Of a stretch of DNA of 64,000 nt, positions 46,412 through 55,280 are shown in pieces. The stretch is from Priestia megaterium NBRC 15308 = ATCC 14581 (GTDB taxonomy: Bacteria; Bacillota; Bacilli; Bacillales; Bacillaceae_H), in NCBI RefSeq assembly GCF_000832985.1, contig NZ_CP009920.1, positions 124,001 to 188,000 on the forward strand, in the 5' to 3' direction. The notes below the pieces were generated by a model. That model had not been told where the DNA came from. It searched no databases and saw nothing but the letters and a program-made list of their open reading frames with translations. Both the position numbers and the translations under genes were made by a program. Position 1 is the stretch's first letter. Every line of letters starts with the position of its first letter.

Positions 46412-46714
46412 TTAACGTTTCGTTTCCATTTTTTCTTCAAGCGTTTTTAACCGCTCATGCAGCATTTTATTTTCTTCTTCGAGCGCTTTGTTATTGGCTC
46501 CTTTTGAACTGAGATAGGGATCATTTTCCCACCAGTCCATGCCGATTTCTTTTGCTTTATCAACCGAAGCCACAATCAAGCGGATCTTTATCGTTAATAG
46601 CTCGACATCTGCAATTCCTACGGTGATGTCCCCCGCTATGACGACTCCTTTATCCAAAATCTTTTCGAGCACATCTACAATCGTACTTGACTGCATATTA
46701 TGTTCGACTGCCAT
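46412..46714 (-). CDS. gvpJ: Gas vesicle protein GvpJ
   Basis: 100 aa. GvpA-like core [59 protein letters not shown] and a heptad tail LEEENKMLHERLKTLEEKM. Minor shell protein or nucleator. RBS TAGGAGGAACAGT; 21 bp after gvpK. Confidence 0.96.
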   Translation of the reverse strand: MAVEHNMQSSTIVDVLEKILDKGVVIAGDITVGIADVELLTIKIRLIVASVDKAKEIGMDWWENDPYLSSKGANNKALEEENKMLHERLKTLEEKMETKR

Positions 46715-46735
46715 ACTGTTCCTCCTAATGACCGC

Positions 46736-47020
46736 TTAAAGCAGGCTGCCTAGCGGTCCAAGATCAATATTTAAATCTTCTGCGTCCAGACCGAACACCT
46801 CTTTCAACTCGTCCATTTTTTCTTCTAAGTTCATTAGTGCAATTCCTAAGTTTTCAATTTGTTCGTCCGTCAACGTTCCACCCTCCACCCGCCTCATGGC
46901 ATGACGTTCAACGATTTGCCTCAATAGCTCAATAACTGTCATCACAAGCTGCGCTAAGCCTTGTTCAGCTTGATCAGGATCCAAGTGGATTCGTCCATTT
47001 GCTTGGCTGACCGGTTGCAT
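46736..47020 (-). CDS. gvpK: Gas vesicle protein GvpK
   Basis: 94 aa, AEQGLAQLVMTVIELLRQIVERHAMRRV, DEQIENLGIALMNLEEKM, ending DLNIDLGPLG. AAGGAGGAATTAATGG before ATG lies within gvpS, which it overlaps by 47 bp. Confidence 0.96.
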   Translation of the reverse strand: MQPVSQANGRIHLDPDQAEQGLAQLVMTVIELLRQIVERHAMRRVEGGTLTDEQIENLGIALMNLEEKMDELKEVFGLDAEDLNIDLGPLGSLL

Positions 47021-47261
47021 CCATTAATTCCTCCTTTTGTTTATCAAATTGTTCAGAAGTGATTGGTTTGCGATTTCCTTCTTTTGCTTGCACCAGCGTT
47101 TCAACCGAAGAAATAAGCACCCGCAAATCCAAATACACTAAATCGATGCCGGCTATGGAAATGATTAAGTCTCCTTTAATGGCGACTCCTTTATCTAAAA
47201 TGACATCTAAAATATCAATGAGAGCAATATCTTTATTCTCCATGGATTCTTTAAGAGACAT
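46974..47261 (-). CDS. gvpS: Gas vesicle protein GvpS
   Basis: 95 aa, GvpA-fold minor protein: DIALIDILDVILDKGVAIKGDLIISIAGIDLVYLDLRVLISSVETL. Longer C-terminus than the cluster-2 copy. Confidence 0.95.
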   Translation of the reverse strand: MSLKESMENKDIALIDILDVILDKGVAIKGDLIISIAGIDLVYLDLRVLISSVETLVQAKEGNRKPITSEQFDKQKEELMDATGQPSKWTNPLGS

Positions 47262-47278
47262 AATGTTAATTCCTCACT

Positions 47279-48088
47279 TTACGCAAAGCTCGAGAAATGA
47301 TAGGGCGGCCATGGTCCCGTCACTTCAAATTTCCAGCCTTTATTTTCAAGCTTTTGCTGAAGCTCTTCTATTTCGGTTACAAACTTAGTGATCTGCAAAG
47401 ACGGGAGAAGAAACACGCTGTTCCACGCCATCTGTCCAGCTGCGCCCGTTACGTCCTTGCTCCAATTCTTTTTAACAGAGTCATAAAGCGATAATTCTTT
47501 AAGCTTGTCATGTATCTCTTCACACACTTTATTTTTGTGAAGTTCTAATTCTCTTTCAATCAGCTGATCTATTTTTTTCTTTTCAAAAAACTGTCTTCCT
47601 GGTGATAAGTGACTAATTTCTTCTTTTTTCGCTTTCACGCTTTCATTCGTTTCGCTGATTCCTTTTTTAAGCTCCGTATCATCACAGTAAATCTTCACGT
47701 TCCACTCTTCATTTCCTTGAAGCAGCGTCAGTGAATTCTCTATCTTTTCTTTGTTAATCTCAATAGCTGCCTGCAGACTTTCTTCACCTTTATAAATGGT
47801 ACAAAATTTTAATGGAATGATCGTAAATTCTTCGTACAAAGCGGCTACCGTCTCGTGATGATGAAATGCTTTTTCCTGCAGCCAGCTCATATCCTGCTCC
47901 ATTTTTTCTTGAATCACTTTTTCTGAATAGGTGTCAGCATCCAGTTTAGAAACGACAGCCGTCACCTGATCAAATGCAATTGGGTACAGTGAATGTTCTC
48001 CGTCAAACCCTTTATAAGATGGAAACGGCTCTATGGCTGCTGCTTCTTTTGTTGGAATTAAACCGTATAAATACAGTAATTCTCCCAT
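47279..48088 (-). CDS. gvpL: Gas vesicle protein GvpL
   Basis: 269 aa GvpL/F family: LLYLYGLIPTKEA start, IPLKFCTIYKGEE, PGRQFFEKKKIDQLI, and FEVTGPWPPYHF at the end. Starts immediately after the gvpG stop codon. Confidence 0.96.
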   Translation of the reverse strand: MGELLYLYGLIPTKEAAAIEPFPSYKGFDGEHSLYPIAFDQVTAVVSKLDADTYSEKVIQEKMEQDMSWLQEKAFHHHETVAALYEEFTIIPLKFCTIYKGEESLQAAIEINKEKIENSLTLLQGNEEWNVKIYCDDTELKKGISETNESVKAKKEEISHLSPGRQFFEKKKIDQLIERELELHKNKVCEEIHDKLKELSLYDSVKKNWSKDVTGAAGQMAWNSVFLLPSLQITKFVTEIEELQQKLENKGWKFEVTGPWPPYHFSSFA

Positions 48089-48355
48089 CTAGGATTCCTC
48101 ATTTCTTTTTTTTGTTAGCTCTTCCCATTGTTCAATTTCTCTGCGCTTCGCAATTTCGTACCTCATTAACAGTTCATCTTCTTTTTCTTGAAACGCTTCT
48201 TCCGGAATTTCACCAAGCTCAAACATCATTTGAAGCTGAATGAGTTTTTGCTGAATCGTCGGAAGGTCATATAACTGTTTATCAGCTTCTTCCTGTACTT
48301 TCTCGCCGATTTTCACTACAAGGTTAATAGGTGCGGTTACTAATTTGTGAAGCAC
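48089..48355 (-). CDS. gvpG: Gas vesicle protein GvpG
   Basis: 88 aa: hydrophobic start LVTAPINLVVKIGEKVQEEADKQLY, then LQMMFELGEIPEEAFQEKE and a charged helix. One base after the gvpF stop. Confidence 0.95.
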   Translation of the reverse strand: MLHKLVTAPINLVVKIGEKVQEEADKQLYDLPTIQQKLIQLQMMFELGEIPEEAFQEKEDELLMRYEIAKRREIEQWEELTKKRNEES

Positions 48356-48356
48356 G

Positions 48357-49124
48357 TTATTTCTCTTCTACTTTTAGGCGAATGTTCACAAAATTATAAG
48401 CAGGCCAAGGACCGCTGTAATGAAAATCGGCTTTGTCTTTCCAGTTTTCATGCGCTTCATTCACTTTTTCATCAAACTTCGCTTCATCTTCTCGGTTAAT
48501 TAAGAAAGACGCGTTCAAAAGCATCGTTTCGCCCGTTGGCTCATTTGCTTTTGCTGCTTCCGCTGCTTCTTCAAGCGGTGAAAACACATCTGTTTTGACT
48601 TCTTTTTGCAGGGAAGTAAACATCTTTTGAGCCATTCCTCCAAGCTGAATACGCTCATAATAACCGGCTGCTTCTGATTTTCCTTTTACGGATGCTGATA
48701 CTTTTTCAAGTTCAGGATTTTCGTTTACTTTTTTCTCAAGCCATTCTTTTTTCCCAATTACTTTTAAACCGACTTCAATTTTTCCTTTGATTGCTGGAAA
48801 CAGCTTTTCAAACTGCGGATAAAGGTTTTCCAAAAGAACTTTTACGTCTTCTTTTGATTTGAATACATTCCCAAAGCTGATTGGAATAACCGTATCGTTC
48901 TTGTCCATAATCGCTGCTACTGCGTTTTGATGCATTAATAAATTTTGGCGATTGGGATGATAAATTTTCATCGGTACTTCAGCTGCTACCATAGCTGCGT
49001 CTTTGTAGCGAATCAAAAATGTTTCAGCTTTTGTTCCTTCTACTTCTACCGATCCAAATTCTTCGTCTTTATCCGTTTGAATGGCGCTAAAAATATAAAT
49101 ACCTGTTTCGTTTGTTTCACTCAT
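48357..49124 (-). CDS. gvpF: Gas vesicle protein GvpF
   Basis: 255 aa GvpL/F family: TGIYIFSAIQ start, VIPISFGNVFKSKEDVKVLLENLYPQ, KGKIEVGLKVIGKKEWLE, TMLLNASFLINRED and SGPWPAYNFVNI. RBS AAAGGAGCTTGAAAAC. Confidence 0.96.
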   Translation of the reverse strand: MSETNETGIYIFSAIQTDKDEEFGSVEVEGTKAETFLIRYKDAAMVAAEVPMKIYHPNRQNLLMHQNAVAAIMDKNDTVIPISFGNVFKSKEDVKVLLENLYPQFEKLFPAIKGKIEVGLKVIGKKEWLEKKVNENPELEKVSASVKGKSEAAGYYERIQLGGMAQKMFTSLQKEVKTDVFSPLEEAAEAAKANEPTGETMLLNASFLINREDEAKFDEKVNEAHENWKDKADFHYSGPWPAYNFVNIRLKVEEK

Positions 49125-49138
49125 GTTTTCAAGCTCCT

Positions 49139-50065
49139 TTACTTTTCTTCCGTGTCTATATTCTTACACTCTTCTAAAATGATTTTTTCGGCTTTGCTTT
49201 TTGCATTTTCTTCATCCAAACATTTGGTAAGCGGATGATGCAAAATATCCATACATAACGTTTGAAAATCTTCGTCATTTCCATCGATAGCAATGTCTTG
49301 CTGCGTGGCGAGAGTAGCGATCATAAGCGAAGCCCGAAGGCTAAGTCCGCTGCTGTTTTCGTCTCCAGAGCGGTTTCGCACGTTTGCTACGAGCGTTACA
49401 ATTGTGCGCGCTTCGTCTTCTTCTACGTCCGTTTTCTCCGTTAAAATCGCTGTCTCTCTGTCGATGTCTTTATAATCAATAAACATGGTAATTAACCTAT
49501 CAAGAAGCGCATCTTGCGTATCGTATACGCCGGCATACTCAGCTGGATTGCTTGTGAAGATGACGCGAAAATCAGGGTGCACGCGCACAAAAGGATCGGT
49601 CATTTTCACTCCATACAGCGGAAGCACGCCTTCTTCTAATATTGATAGAAAGATATTATTCGTTGCAGGCTTAGACCGAGTAAATTCGTCGTAAATCAGC
49701 GTATAGCCATTTTTTACAGCTTCAAGCAATCGGCCATCCTGCCAGTTTTCACTCACTTGTTCATCTTTTTTATAGACAGAACGAACATACTGATCGATTA
49801 CTTTTTTGCTCGTGTATCCCGTAAAATCGCCAATTAAATCTTTATTGTTGAGCTCGTGATTCCCGTGCATCAGCATTACAGGACGCTTTCTCTTTTTAGC
49901 AAGCGCTCGCGCTAAAGAGGTTTTGCCTCCGCCGGCAGGACCTGTAAAATGAATGGAATAGCCGGACTTCAAATAGCTCAGCGCTCTTGAAAGAACCTCT
50001 TTTGTCTCGTCATCTTGTATAAAAGCTCCACTGCCTTTTTTCCTTTTGTCTGTTAAGACGGTCAT
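49139..50065 (-). CDS. gvpN: Gas vesicle AAA+ ATPase GvpN
   Basis: 308 aa MoxR-like AAA+ ATPase. Walker A GPAGGGKTSLA (~41-51), Walker B TLIYDEF (~125), sensor-1 VIFTSNPAEYAG, and arginine finger region DALLDRLITMFIDY. It promotes growth of vesicles to full width and length. The compact cluster has no counterpart. RBS AGGAGGAACGTAAAA. Confidence 0.97.
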   Translation of the reverse strand: MTVLTDKRKKGSGAFIQDDETKEVLSRALSYLKSGYSIHFTGPAGGGKTSLARALAKKRKRPVMLMHGNHELNNKDLIGDFTGYTSKKVIDQYVRSVYKKDEQVSENWQDGRLLEAVKNGYTLIYDEFTRSKPATNNIFLSILEEGVLPLYGVKMTDPFVRVHPDFRVIFTSNPAEYAGVYDTQDALLDRLITMFIDYKDIDRETAILTEKTDVEEDEARTIVTLVANVRNRSGDENSSGLSLRASLMIATLATQQDIAIDGNDEDFQTLCMDILHHPLTKCLDEENAKSKAEKIILEECKNIDTEEK

Positions 50066-50093
50066 TTTTACGTTCCTCCTGCCATCTTATCGT

Positions 50094-50360
50094 TTATGCT
50101 TCAATGCCAATGGCGCTTCTATATCTGACGTCGAGTCGTTTGAATGAAATGACTTCTTTTTCTTTATTTAAAAAGCACTCGTACGTTCCGAGCATTTCAT
50201 CTTTGGCGTATTTTTTCATATATTCTCGTTCTTCAATGACTTCAACAATAACTCTCCAGCCTTCATCTTCAGTAGCTTCCACCGAGGTAATTTTATGAGG
50301 AGGAGCTACGTGTTCACCGAAAAAGTCGTTCACGGCTTGCATAATTTTTTTAATTTCCAT
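50094..50360 (-). CDS. gvpR: GvpO-family gas vesicle protein GvpR
   Basis: 88 aa from ATG 50360 (TTGGAGGCTACTAAAA); the longer frame start is upstream of this RBS. DFFGEHVAPPHKITSVE, EEREYMKKYAKDEMLGTYE, DVRYRS. Confidence 0.92.
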   Translation of the reverse strand: MEIKKIMQAVNDFFGEHVAPPHKITSVEATEDEGWRVIVEVIEEREYMKKYAKDEMLGTYECFLNKEKEVISFKRLDVRYRSAIGIEA

Positions 50361-50435
50361 TTTTAGTAGCCTCCAATAGTTAGATCTAAAAGCTGGAACC
50401 ACCCTCAAAAAAGGAAGGTTCCATATCACTTCATA

Positions 50436-50702
50436 TTAAATACTAAAACGCGGCTGTCCTTCACTTGAATTTGAACGTTCAGGAAGACCGTTTTCTTCTA
50501 CGTCGTCACGCAGAAGCCCTACTGCTTCTGCGTAGCGTAACCATGTATCAACACTGGCAATAACCACTCGTGCTTCAATCGTTAAAATCTCAATTCCTAC
50601 AACAGAAACTCTTGCAAAAGCATCAATAACAATTCCTTTATCTAAAATACGGTCAATGACTTCTGCTAAACTTGAACTATTAGTACTTTTTTGAATAGAC
50701 AT
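50436..50702 (-). CDS. gvpB: Gas vesicle structural protein GvpB
   Basis: 88 aa major shell protein type; almost identical to GvpA here up to AVGLL, then tail [14 protein letters not shown]... The family forms the rib-like shell wall. RBS CGAAAGGAGAAATGAGAT. Confidence 0.97.
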   Translation of the reverse strand: MSIQKSTNSSSLAEVIDRILDKGIVIDAFARVSVVGIEILTIEARVVIASVDTWLRYAEAVGLLRDDVEENGLPERSNSSEGQPRFSI

Positions 50703-50721
50703 ATCTCATTTCTCCTTTCGC

Positions 50722-51195
50722 TTATGAGCCCATTGTTTTTAAATCTGTAGATGATTTAATATCATTGGAACTTTTAATCTTAGTAGAGCTTTTAATATCC
50801 GTTGCTTTTTTAATCTGATTTGCGCCTTTTATTTTCCGCTTATTTTTTGACTTCTCTTTATCGTCTGAAGAAGAAACTTTTTCTTGAAAGTTTTCTCCAG
50901 CTTCTTTCACATCGCTAAGCTTCTCTTTTACTGATAGTAAGACGTCTTGGAGCTTTTCTTTTGCGTCTTCCCCTTTGCCGTGTACCTTTTGGGCATTTTT
51001 CTCTTTTGTTTCCTGCAGTTTTTCTGATGCTTCATTTGCTTTTTCCTGCAGTTTTCCTTCAGTTTTTTCGACAAATTTTTCTTTCGCTTTTTCTTTAACC
51101 TTTTCTTCTACCTTTTCCTTAACAGGTTCAGGTGTATGATCGATGATCTTTTTTCCTGCTTTTAAGGCTGCTTTCTCCACATCTTTTTTATCCAT
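50722..51195 (-). CDS. gvpQ: Gas vesicle protein GvpQ
   Basis: 157 aa, no signal or membrane segment. Residues ~20-110 are a Lys/Glu amphipathic helical region of LEA/apolipoprotein character (EKVKEKAKEKFVEKTEGKL). The C-terminus holds about five six-residue repeats of the type IKSSTD. Function unknown; not needed in reduced clusters. Confidence 0.92.
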   Translation of the reverse strand: MDKKDVEKAALKAGKKIIDHTPEPVKEKVEEKVKEKAKEKFVEKTEGKLQEKANEASEKLQETKEKNAQKVHGKGEDAKEKLQDVLLSVKEKLSDVKEAGENFQEKVSSSDDKEKSKNKRKIKGANQIKKATDIKSSTKIKSSNDIKSSTDLKTMGS

Positions 51196-51220
51196 GAAAT
51201 TCCCCTTAAGGACGGATATC

Positions 51221-51697
51221 CTACTTCTTCGCGTCCATGAGTTTGTTTAGCATCTCTTCAATGCGCTGCAGCTGGTCGTTCATATTTTTATTTTCTTCTT
51301 TTAGCTCTTCGTACTGAGACGTTTCCATTTCTGCGCTTTGGCTGACTTCTTCCTGCGCATTTCCCTGTTCATTTGATGCATCTTCTTTTTTCTTTTTAGG
51401 TGCCAGCAGCTTGCTTAAATTGTCTTTTTCAAGATAGCCTGTAGCCGTCTGTCTTAATGCTCCCATCGCTTGCTGCGTTAGAATATCCTGTGCGTTTCTT
51501 CTTAACTCTTGTCCTGTCGCACGTACAATTTCTGATTGTCCTAAGCGGCTGAGTACTTTTTTACTCGTTTGAGGACTTGAAAGAAGTCCAATTCCCGCTC
51601 CTACTACGCCTCCTAAAATAGCAAGATTTAAAGAGTTTTGCGTTTTTTCTTCCTGTTGCTGATTTTCTTGTTTTTCATTTTGATCAGTTGTTGTCAT
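51221..51697 (-). CDS. gvpP: Gas vesicle protein GvpP (YtxH-like)
   Basis: 158 aa. Glycine-rich segment LAILGGVVGAGIGLLSSPQTSKKVLSRLG (~27-55), helical region, and C-terminal coiled coil YEELKEENKNMNDQLQRIEEMLNKLM. Domain order matches the first two thirds of GvpT. Role unknown. Confidence 0.93.
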   Translation of the reverse strand: MTTTDQNEKQENQQQEEKTQNSLNLAILGGVVGAGIGLLSSPQTSKKVLSRLGQSEIVRATGQELRRNAQDILTQQAMGALRQTATGYLEKDNLSKLLAPKKKKEDASNEQGNAQEEVSQSAEMETSQYEELKEENKNMNDQLQRIEEMLNKLMDAKK

Positions 51698-51757
51698 GTT
51701 CCATCCTCTTTTCTCTTATTATTATTTATTTAATGAATCTTCTAATGATTAAAAGAC

Positions 51758-52018
51758 TTAAAAGCTAAGCCCTGCTCCTCGCTCCTCTGTTCGGCCAGGC
51801 AGCCCTTCTTCCTCTACTTTGTCGGTTAATAACCCGACGGCTTCTGCATAGCGAAGCCACGTATCAACACTTGCAATAACGACTCGTGCTTCAATCGTTA
51901 AAATTTCAATTCCTACGAGTGATACTCGGGCAAAAGCATCGATGACAATCCCTTTGTCGAGAATTCGATCAATCACTTCTGCTAAACTAGAACTATCTGT
52001 ACTTTTTTGAATACTCAT
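51758..52018 (-). CDS. gvpA: Gas vesicle structural protein GvpA
   Basis: 86 aa. [55 protein letters not shown] is the canonical shell protein core, then tail [19 protein letters not shown]. First gene of the cluster; RBS GAAAGGAGCTGCTAAA. Confidence 0.97.
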   Translation of the reverse strand: MSIQKSTDSSSLAEVIDRILDKGIVIDAFARVSLVGIEILTIEARVVIASVDTWLRYAEAVGLLTDKVEEEGLPGRTEERGAGLSF

Positions 52019-52412
52019 TTTAGCAGCTCCTTTCGAAATTTAGCTAAATGAATGATGCTACTAATCAACCTTCTTAACTTTTTAAGTAAACATACTTTTG
52101 AAATATACTTTTTAGCTCTCTTTCAAACATGAATAATTTGCTAAAAAGTAATTCCTGAAAATAAATTAGAAAATTATTCTACTACGTATAATAATTAACA
52201 GTTAATTATTGGATGAAATTTGCGCTTAAATCCTTCTGTTAAAGCATTCATCAAGATTTCAATCCCAAAATAAAACAATAAATACATTATTGTTACAATA
52301 ATATTACATTATAATTTAAGGCATATTATTATTCGATACACCATGACGTATTTTGATATTTTTAACTATTATGGAATATTATTGTTAGATTAGTGTATTT
52401 AAATCAGTGCAT
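52019..52412 (-). promoter_or_regulatory. Upstream region of the main gvp operon with repeats
   Basis: Very AT-rich, no ORF. Inverted repeat ACTTTTTAGC at 52107-52116 with its complement at 52140-52149, and on the - strand three AAAAGT-type direct repeats (AAAAAGTATATTTC, AAAAGTATGTTTAC, AAAAAGTTAAG) between there and the gvpA RBS. A further TATTGTTACAATA palindrome lies near 52286. No convincing -35/-10 pair assigned. Confidence 0.45.
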
Positions 52413-52444
52413 AAAAAAATCTGCCGCACTGCGACAGATTTCTC
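52413..52444 (-). terminator. Terminator of the stress protein gene
   Basis: AAATCTG ... CAGATTT hairpin with T-run on the - strand. Confidence 0.75.
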
Positions 52445-52460
52445 CTCCATATCATACGTT

Positions 52461-52946
52461 CTATAAAATCATTCCGGTTAAAGGAGCTTTCGGGTTTCCA
52501 TCATGATCTGAGTCTTCTTTGTCTACTAAAACAAGCAAGCTGCCTTCTTTGACTGAATCATTATATTGTTCGGCCTGCTGTTTTGGAATTCCCATACTTA
52601 CTAAAATACCAGACAGACCTCCTACGCTCGCACCAGCTGCCGCACCTGTTAATGTAGCTACAATCGGACCAGCCGCCACAAATGGACCTATTCCTGGTAT
52701 GGCAAGAGCCCCGGCACCTGCTAATATTCCGGTCAAGCTCCCTAGCGTACCTCCGGTAAGTGCTCCAGTTGCTGCCCCTTCTGCTTTTGTATTCGTTTCT
52801 TTCTGAACTTTTTTGGTCTTTTTATGTTTGCCGATGATAGATATTTCTTCTGATGCGTATCCTTCTTTTTTCAAACTCTCTACAGCTTGAATTGCTTCTT
52901 GTTCCGTTTCGTATACCCCCACAACATTCTTTGCTTTTGCTTCCAT
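52461..52946 (-). CDS. General stress protein (YflT/GSP17M-like)
   Basis: 161 aa. VVGVYETEQEAIQAVESLKKEGYASEEISIIGK is the N-terminal ferredoxin-like fold of general stress protein 17M; a Gly/Ala-rich glycine-zipper segment (GALTGGTLGSLTGILAGAG...) follows; C-terminus acidic. Sigma-B-like promoter at 52974-52998. RBS AATGAGGAGGAGATA. Confidence 0.85.
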   Translation of the reverse strand: MEAKAKNVVGVYETEQEAIQAVESLKKEGYASEEISIIGKHKKTKKVQKETNTKAEGAATGALTGGTLGSLTGILAGAGALAIPGIGPFVAAGPIVATLTGAAAGASVGGLSGILVSMGIPKQQAEQYNDSVKEGSLLVLVDKEDSDHDGNPKAPLTGMIL

Positions 52947-52973
52947 ACTATCTCCTCCTCATTAATGTTGTGT

Positions 52974-52998
52974 GTACCCGGGAGTATGGCTTTGAAAC
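52974..52998 (-). promoter_or_regulatory. Sigma-B-type promoter
   Basis: On the - strand GTTTCA, 13 bp, GGGTAC, ~27 bp before the start codon; close to the sigma-B pattern GTTTAA-N12-15-GGGTAT. Confidence 0.65.
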
Positions 52999-53074
52999 GT
53001 TTTAGAGGATAAGAGGTCTTCTCTATTCTTAAATAAATAGCCCTAAATCACTTTTTATTTAGTGACGTTTTTAT

Positions 53075-54274
53075 TTAAAAATGAATAAACTCGCTCTTTT
53101 TTAACCATATTCCTCCACAAGCAATGAAGCATGCAACCGTACTAAAAGCCAACGCGTAGCTCCGGAGCCAATCTACAAGGAGCCCGAACCAAATTGGTGC
53201 GAGCACGATGGCAAATTGATTGAGCGTTAACGCAATGCTTACCGTTAAACCAATAAAACGATCATCCGCTTTTTCTGCTATTAGCACGATAAACAAACTA
53301 AACCAGCCAATTGCAAAAAAACCGAGGCTAAAACAAACTGCAGTTAGTAGCCAAAAAGGCAAAGTAAATCCAATATAAGAAATAGCTATTATTAGTCCTG
53401 CAGCTATCCAAACCGTCACTTGCAAAGGAGTTCTTCGATTTCCGTTATACACATAATCACTTACCCAAGCTAAAACAATTCTCCCCACCATTCCGCCTAA
53501 CAGTGTGATGCTCAGCATGATGCCAGCTGAAGCAAAATCCATCTTTATGGCTTTCGTTAAATAGCTCATAAAGTGCGCAACGAGAATCATTTGAAGAGAA
53601 ATCATTGAAACACCTACAAAAAACAGCGGATAGAGCGTTTTATCTTGAGAAATGCCCTTGATTTTTTGACGAAGTGTAAATGTTTCCTTTTTTTCTGACG
53701 ATGATGATTGCTCTCGGTAGAATACAAAAAAAAGAAGGCCTCCTCCGATAGCTGCCGCTGCCTGTACGAGAACAGCCCCATGCCATCCGTATTGATAAAA
53801 CAGCAGCGGTAATGCTGCTAAAGCGACAGCGCCTCCAATGGGTATTCCCGTTTGCCGAATCCCCATGGCAAGGCCTCTATGATGAGAAGGAAACCACTTC
53901 ACCACTGCTTTGCTTCCTCCTGGCTGTGCTGTTCCATACCACACGCCTGCTGCGAGAAGTACGCCTGTTAGATACAAATAATGATCAGCGCTATAGGCAA
54001 AAAGCATGCTTATCCCCAGCAAAATAGATCCTCCTCCTACAAGCCACCTTTCTCCATATTGATCCATCCAGTTCCCAAAAAGCAGCATGGAAAAAATCGG
54101 GCCAATTTGAACAGATGATACGAGCAGTCCTGTTTGAAACTGCGATAAATCATATAGTCTTTGCCAAAACGCTGCCAACGGTCCTACCCCGTACGTGACA
54201 AATGTTGCACATGCCTGAGAAAGAGTGGCAACAAATAAAATCATCCACTTATAAGAAGCTTTTTGTCTGCTCAT
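53075..54274 (-). CDS. MFS transporter
   Basis: 399 aa, 12 membrane helices. ATLSQACATFVTYGVGPLAAFWQRLYDLSQFQTG start and the loop 2-3 motif GNWMDQYGERWLVGGGSILLG; AQPGGSKAVVKWFPSHHRGLAMGIRQTGIPIGG in helices 4-5. Substrate unknown, perhaps an organic acid. ATG 54274 follows GTGGAGGAGAGAAA; divergent from a LysR gene. Confidence 0.9.
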   Translation of the reverse strand: MSRQKASYKWMILFVATLSQACATFVTYGVGPLAAFWQRLYDLSQFQTGLLVSSVQIGPIFSMLLFGNWMDQYGERWLVGGGSILLGISMLFAYSADHYLYLTGVLLAAGVWYGTAQPGGSKAVVKWFPSHHRGLAMGIRQTGIPIGGAVALAALPLLFYQYGWHGAVLVQAAAAIGGGLLFFVFYREQSSSSEKKETFTLRQKIKGISQDKTLYPLFFVGVSMISLQMILVAHFMSYLTKAIKMDFASAGIMLSITLLGGMVGRIVLAWVSDYVYNGNRRTPLQVTVWIAAGLIIAISYIGFTLPFWLLTAVCFSLGFFAIGWFSLFIVLIAEKADDRFIGLTVSIALTLNQFAIVLAPIWFGLLVDWLRSYALAFSTVACFIACGGIWLKKSEFIHF

Positions 54275-54383
54275 TTTCTCTCCTCCACTTCTACTTTCAG
54301 TGTAGAGAAGGAATAGTATCATGTAAAATAAGTAATAAAGATAAAAGTCATCAATAAAAATGATAGCTGAAGGAGGAGATTTT

Positions 54384-55253
54384 ATGGATATAAAAGATTT
54401 ACTTGTTTTTACAACGGTAGCAGAAGAAAAAAATATTTCAAAGGCAGCCAAAATCTTAAGCTACGTGCAGTCGAATGTGACGATGCGAATTCAGCAATTA
54501 GAAGCGGAACTGGGTACACAGCTCTTCCAACGAAGCGGTAAAGGGGTAACGTTAACTTCCAGCGGAGAGCTGTTGCATCGTTATGCTGAACAAATTCTTC
54601 GTTTAACCAATGAAGCCACGGCAACTGTGCAAAGCAGCTCGCACACGCCGATAGGACCTTTAAAAATAGGTGCAACTGAATCCACCGCGGCTCTTCGGCT
54701 ACCGCCTTTGCTTTCTACTTATTGCACTGCCTATCCGGATGTAGACTTCATTTTAGAAACACATACAACCGATGTTCTTATTCACCTGGTTTTAACCCGA
54801 AAACTTGAAGGCGCATTTGTTGCAGGCAGCTGTGCACATCCTGATCTAAACTCTTTATTTACTCGAGATGAAGAGCTTGTACTTGTGAGCCGGCATCCTC
54901 TTCCTTCTCTTTACAGCCTAAACGATATGAACCTATTAGCTTTCAGCAGCGGATGCGCATATCGACATACGTTAGAAATGCTGTTGACAAAAGAAGGCGT
55001 ATTTCCAAAACGCATATTAGAATTTGGTACGATTGAAGCCATTATTGGGTGTGTAAAAGCAGGTATGGGCTTAGCTGTAATGATGAAATCTATTGTATCT
55101 AACTATAATCATTCATTAACGTTAACTCCGCTGCCGCAGCCATATAGAAAGGTTCCTACTTTTTTTATTACGCGAAAAGATGCCTTTATATCGGCGGCTT
55201 TACGTGAATTTTCTTCTATTCTGACTGAACAGCTTTGCACAACAAAACCCTAA
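54384..55253 (+). CDS. LysR-family regulator
   Basis: 289 aa. HTH DLLVFTTVAEEKNISKAAKILSYVQSNVTMRIQQLEAELGTQLFQR and a periplasmic-binding-like effector domain (GPLKIGATESTAALRLPPLL). ATG 54384 has GAAGGAGGAGATTTT upstream. Likely controls the divergent MFS transporter. Confidence 0.93.
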   Translation: MDIKDLLVFTTVAEEKNISKAAKILSYVQSNVTMRIQQLEAELGTQLFQRSGKGVTLTSSGELLHRYAEQILRLTNEATATVQSSSHTPIGPLKIGATESTAALRLPPLLSTYCTAYPDVDFILETHTTDVLIHLVLTRKLEGAFVAGSCAHPDLNSLFTRDEELVLVSRHPLPSLYSLNDMNLLAFSSGCAYRHTLEMLLTKEGVFPKRILEFGTIEAIIGCVKAGMGLAVMMKSIVSNYNHSLTLTPLPQPYRKVPTFFITRKDAFISAALREFSSILTEQLCTTKP

Positions 55254-55276
55254 GAAAATAGGCGTTCTTAGGGTTT
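55244..55276. terminator. Bidirectional terminator
   Basis: AAAACCCTAAGAA ... TTCTTAGGGTTTT; overlaps the LysR stop codon. Confidence 0.9.
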
Positions 55277-55280
55277 TGAC

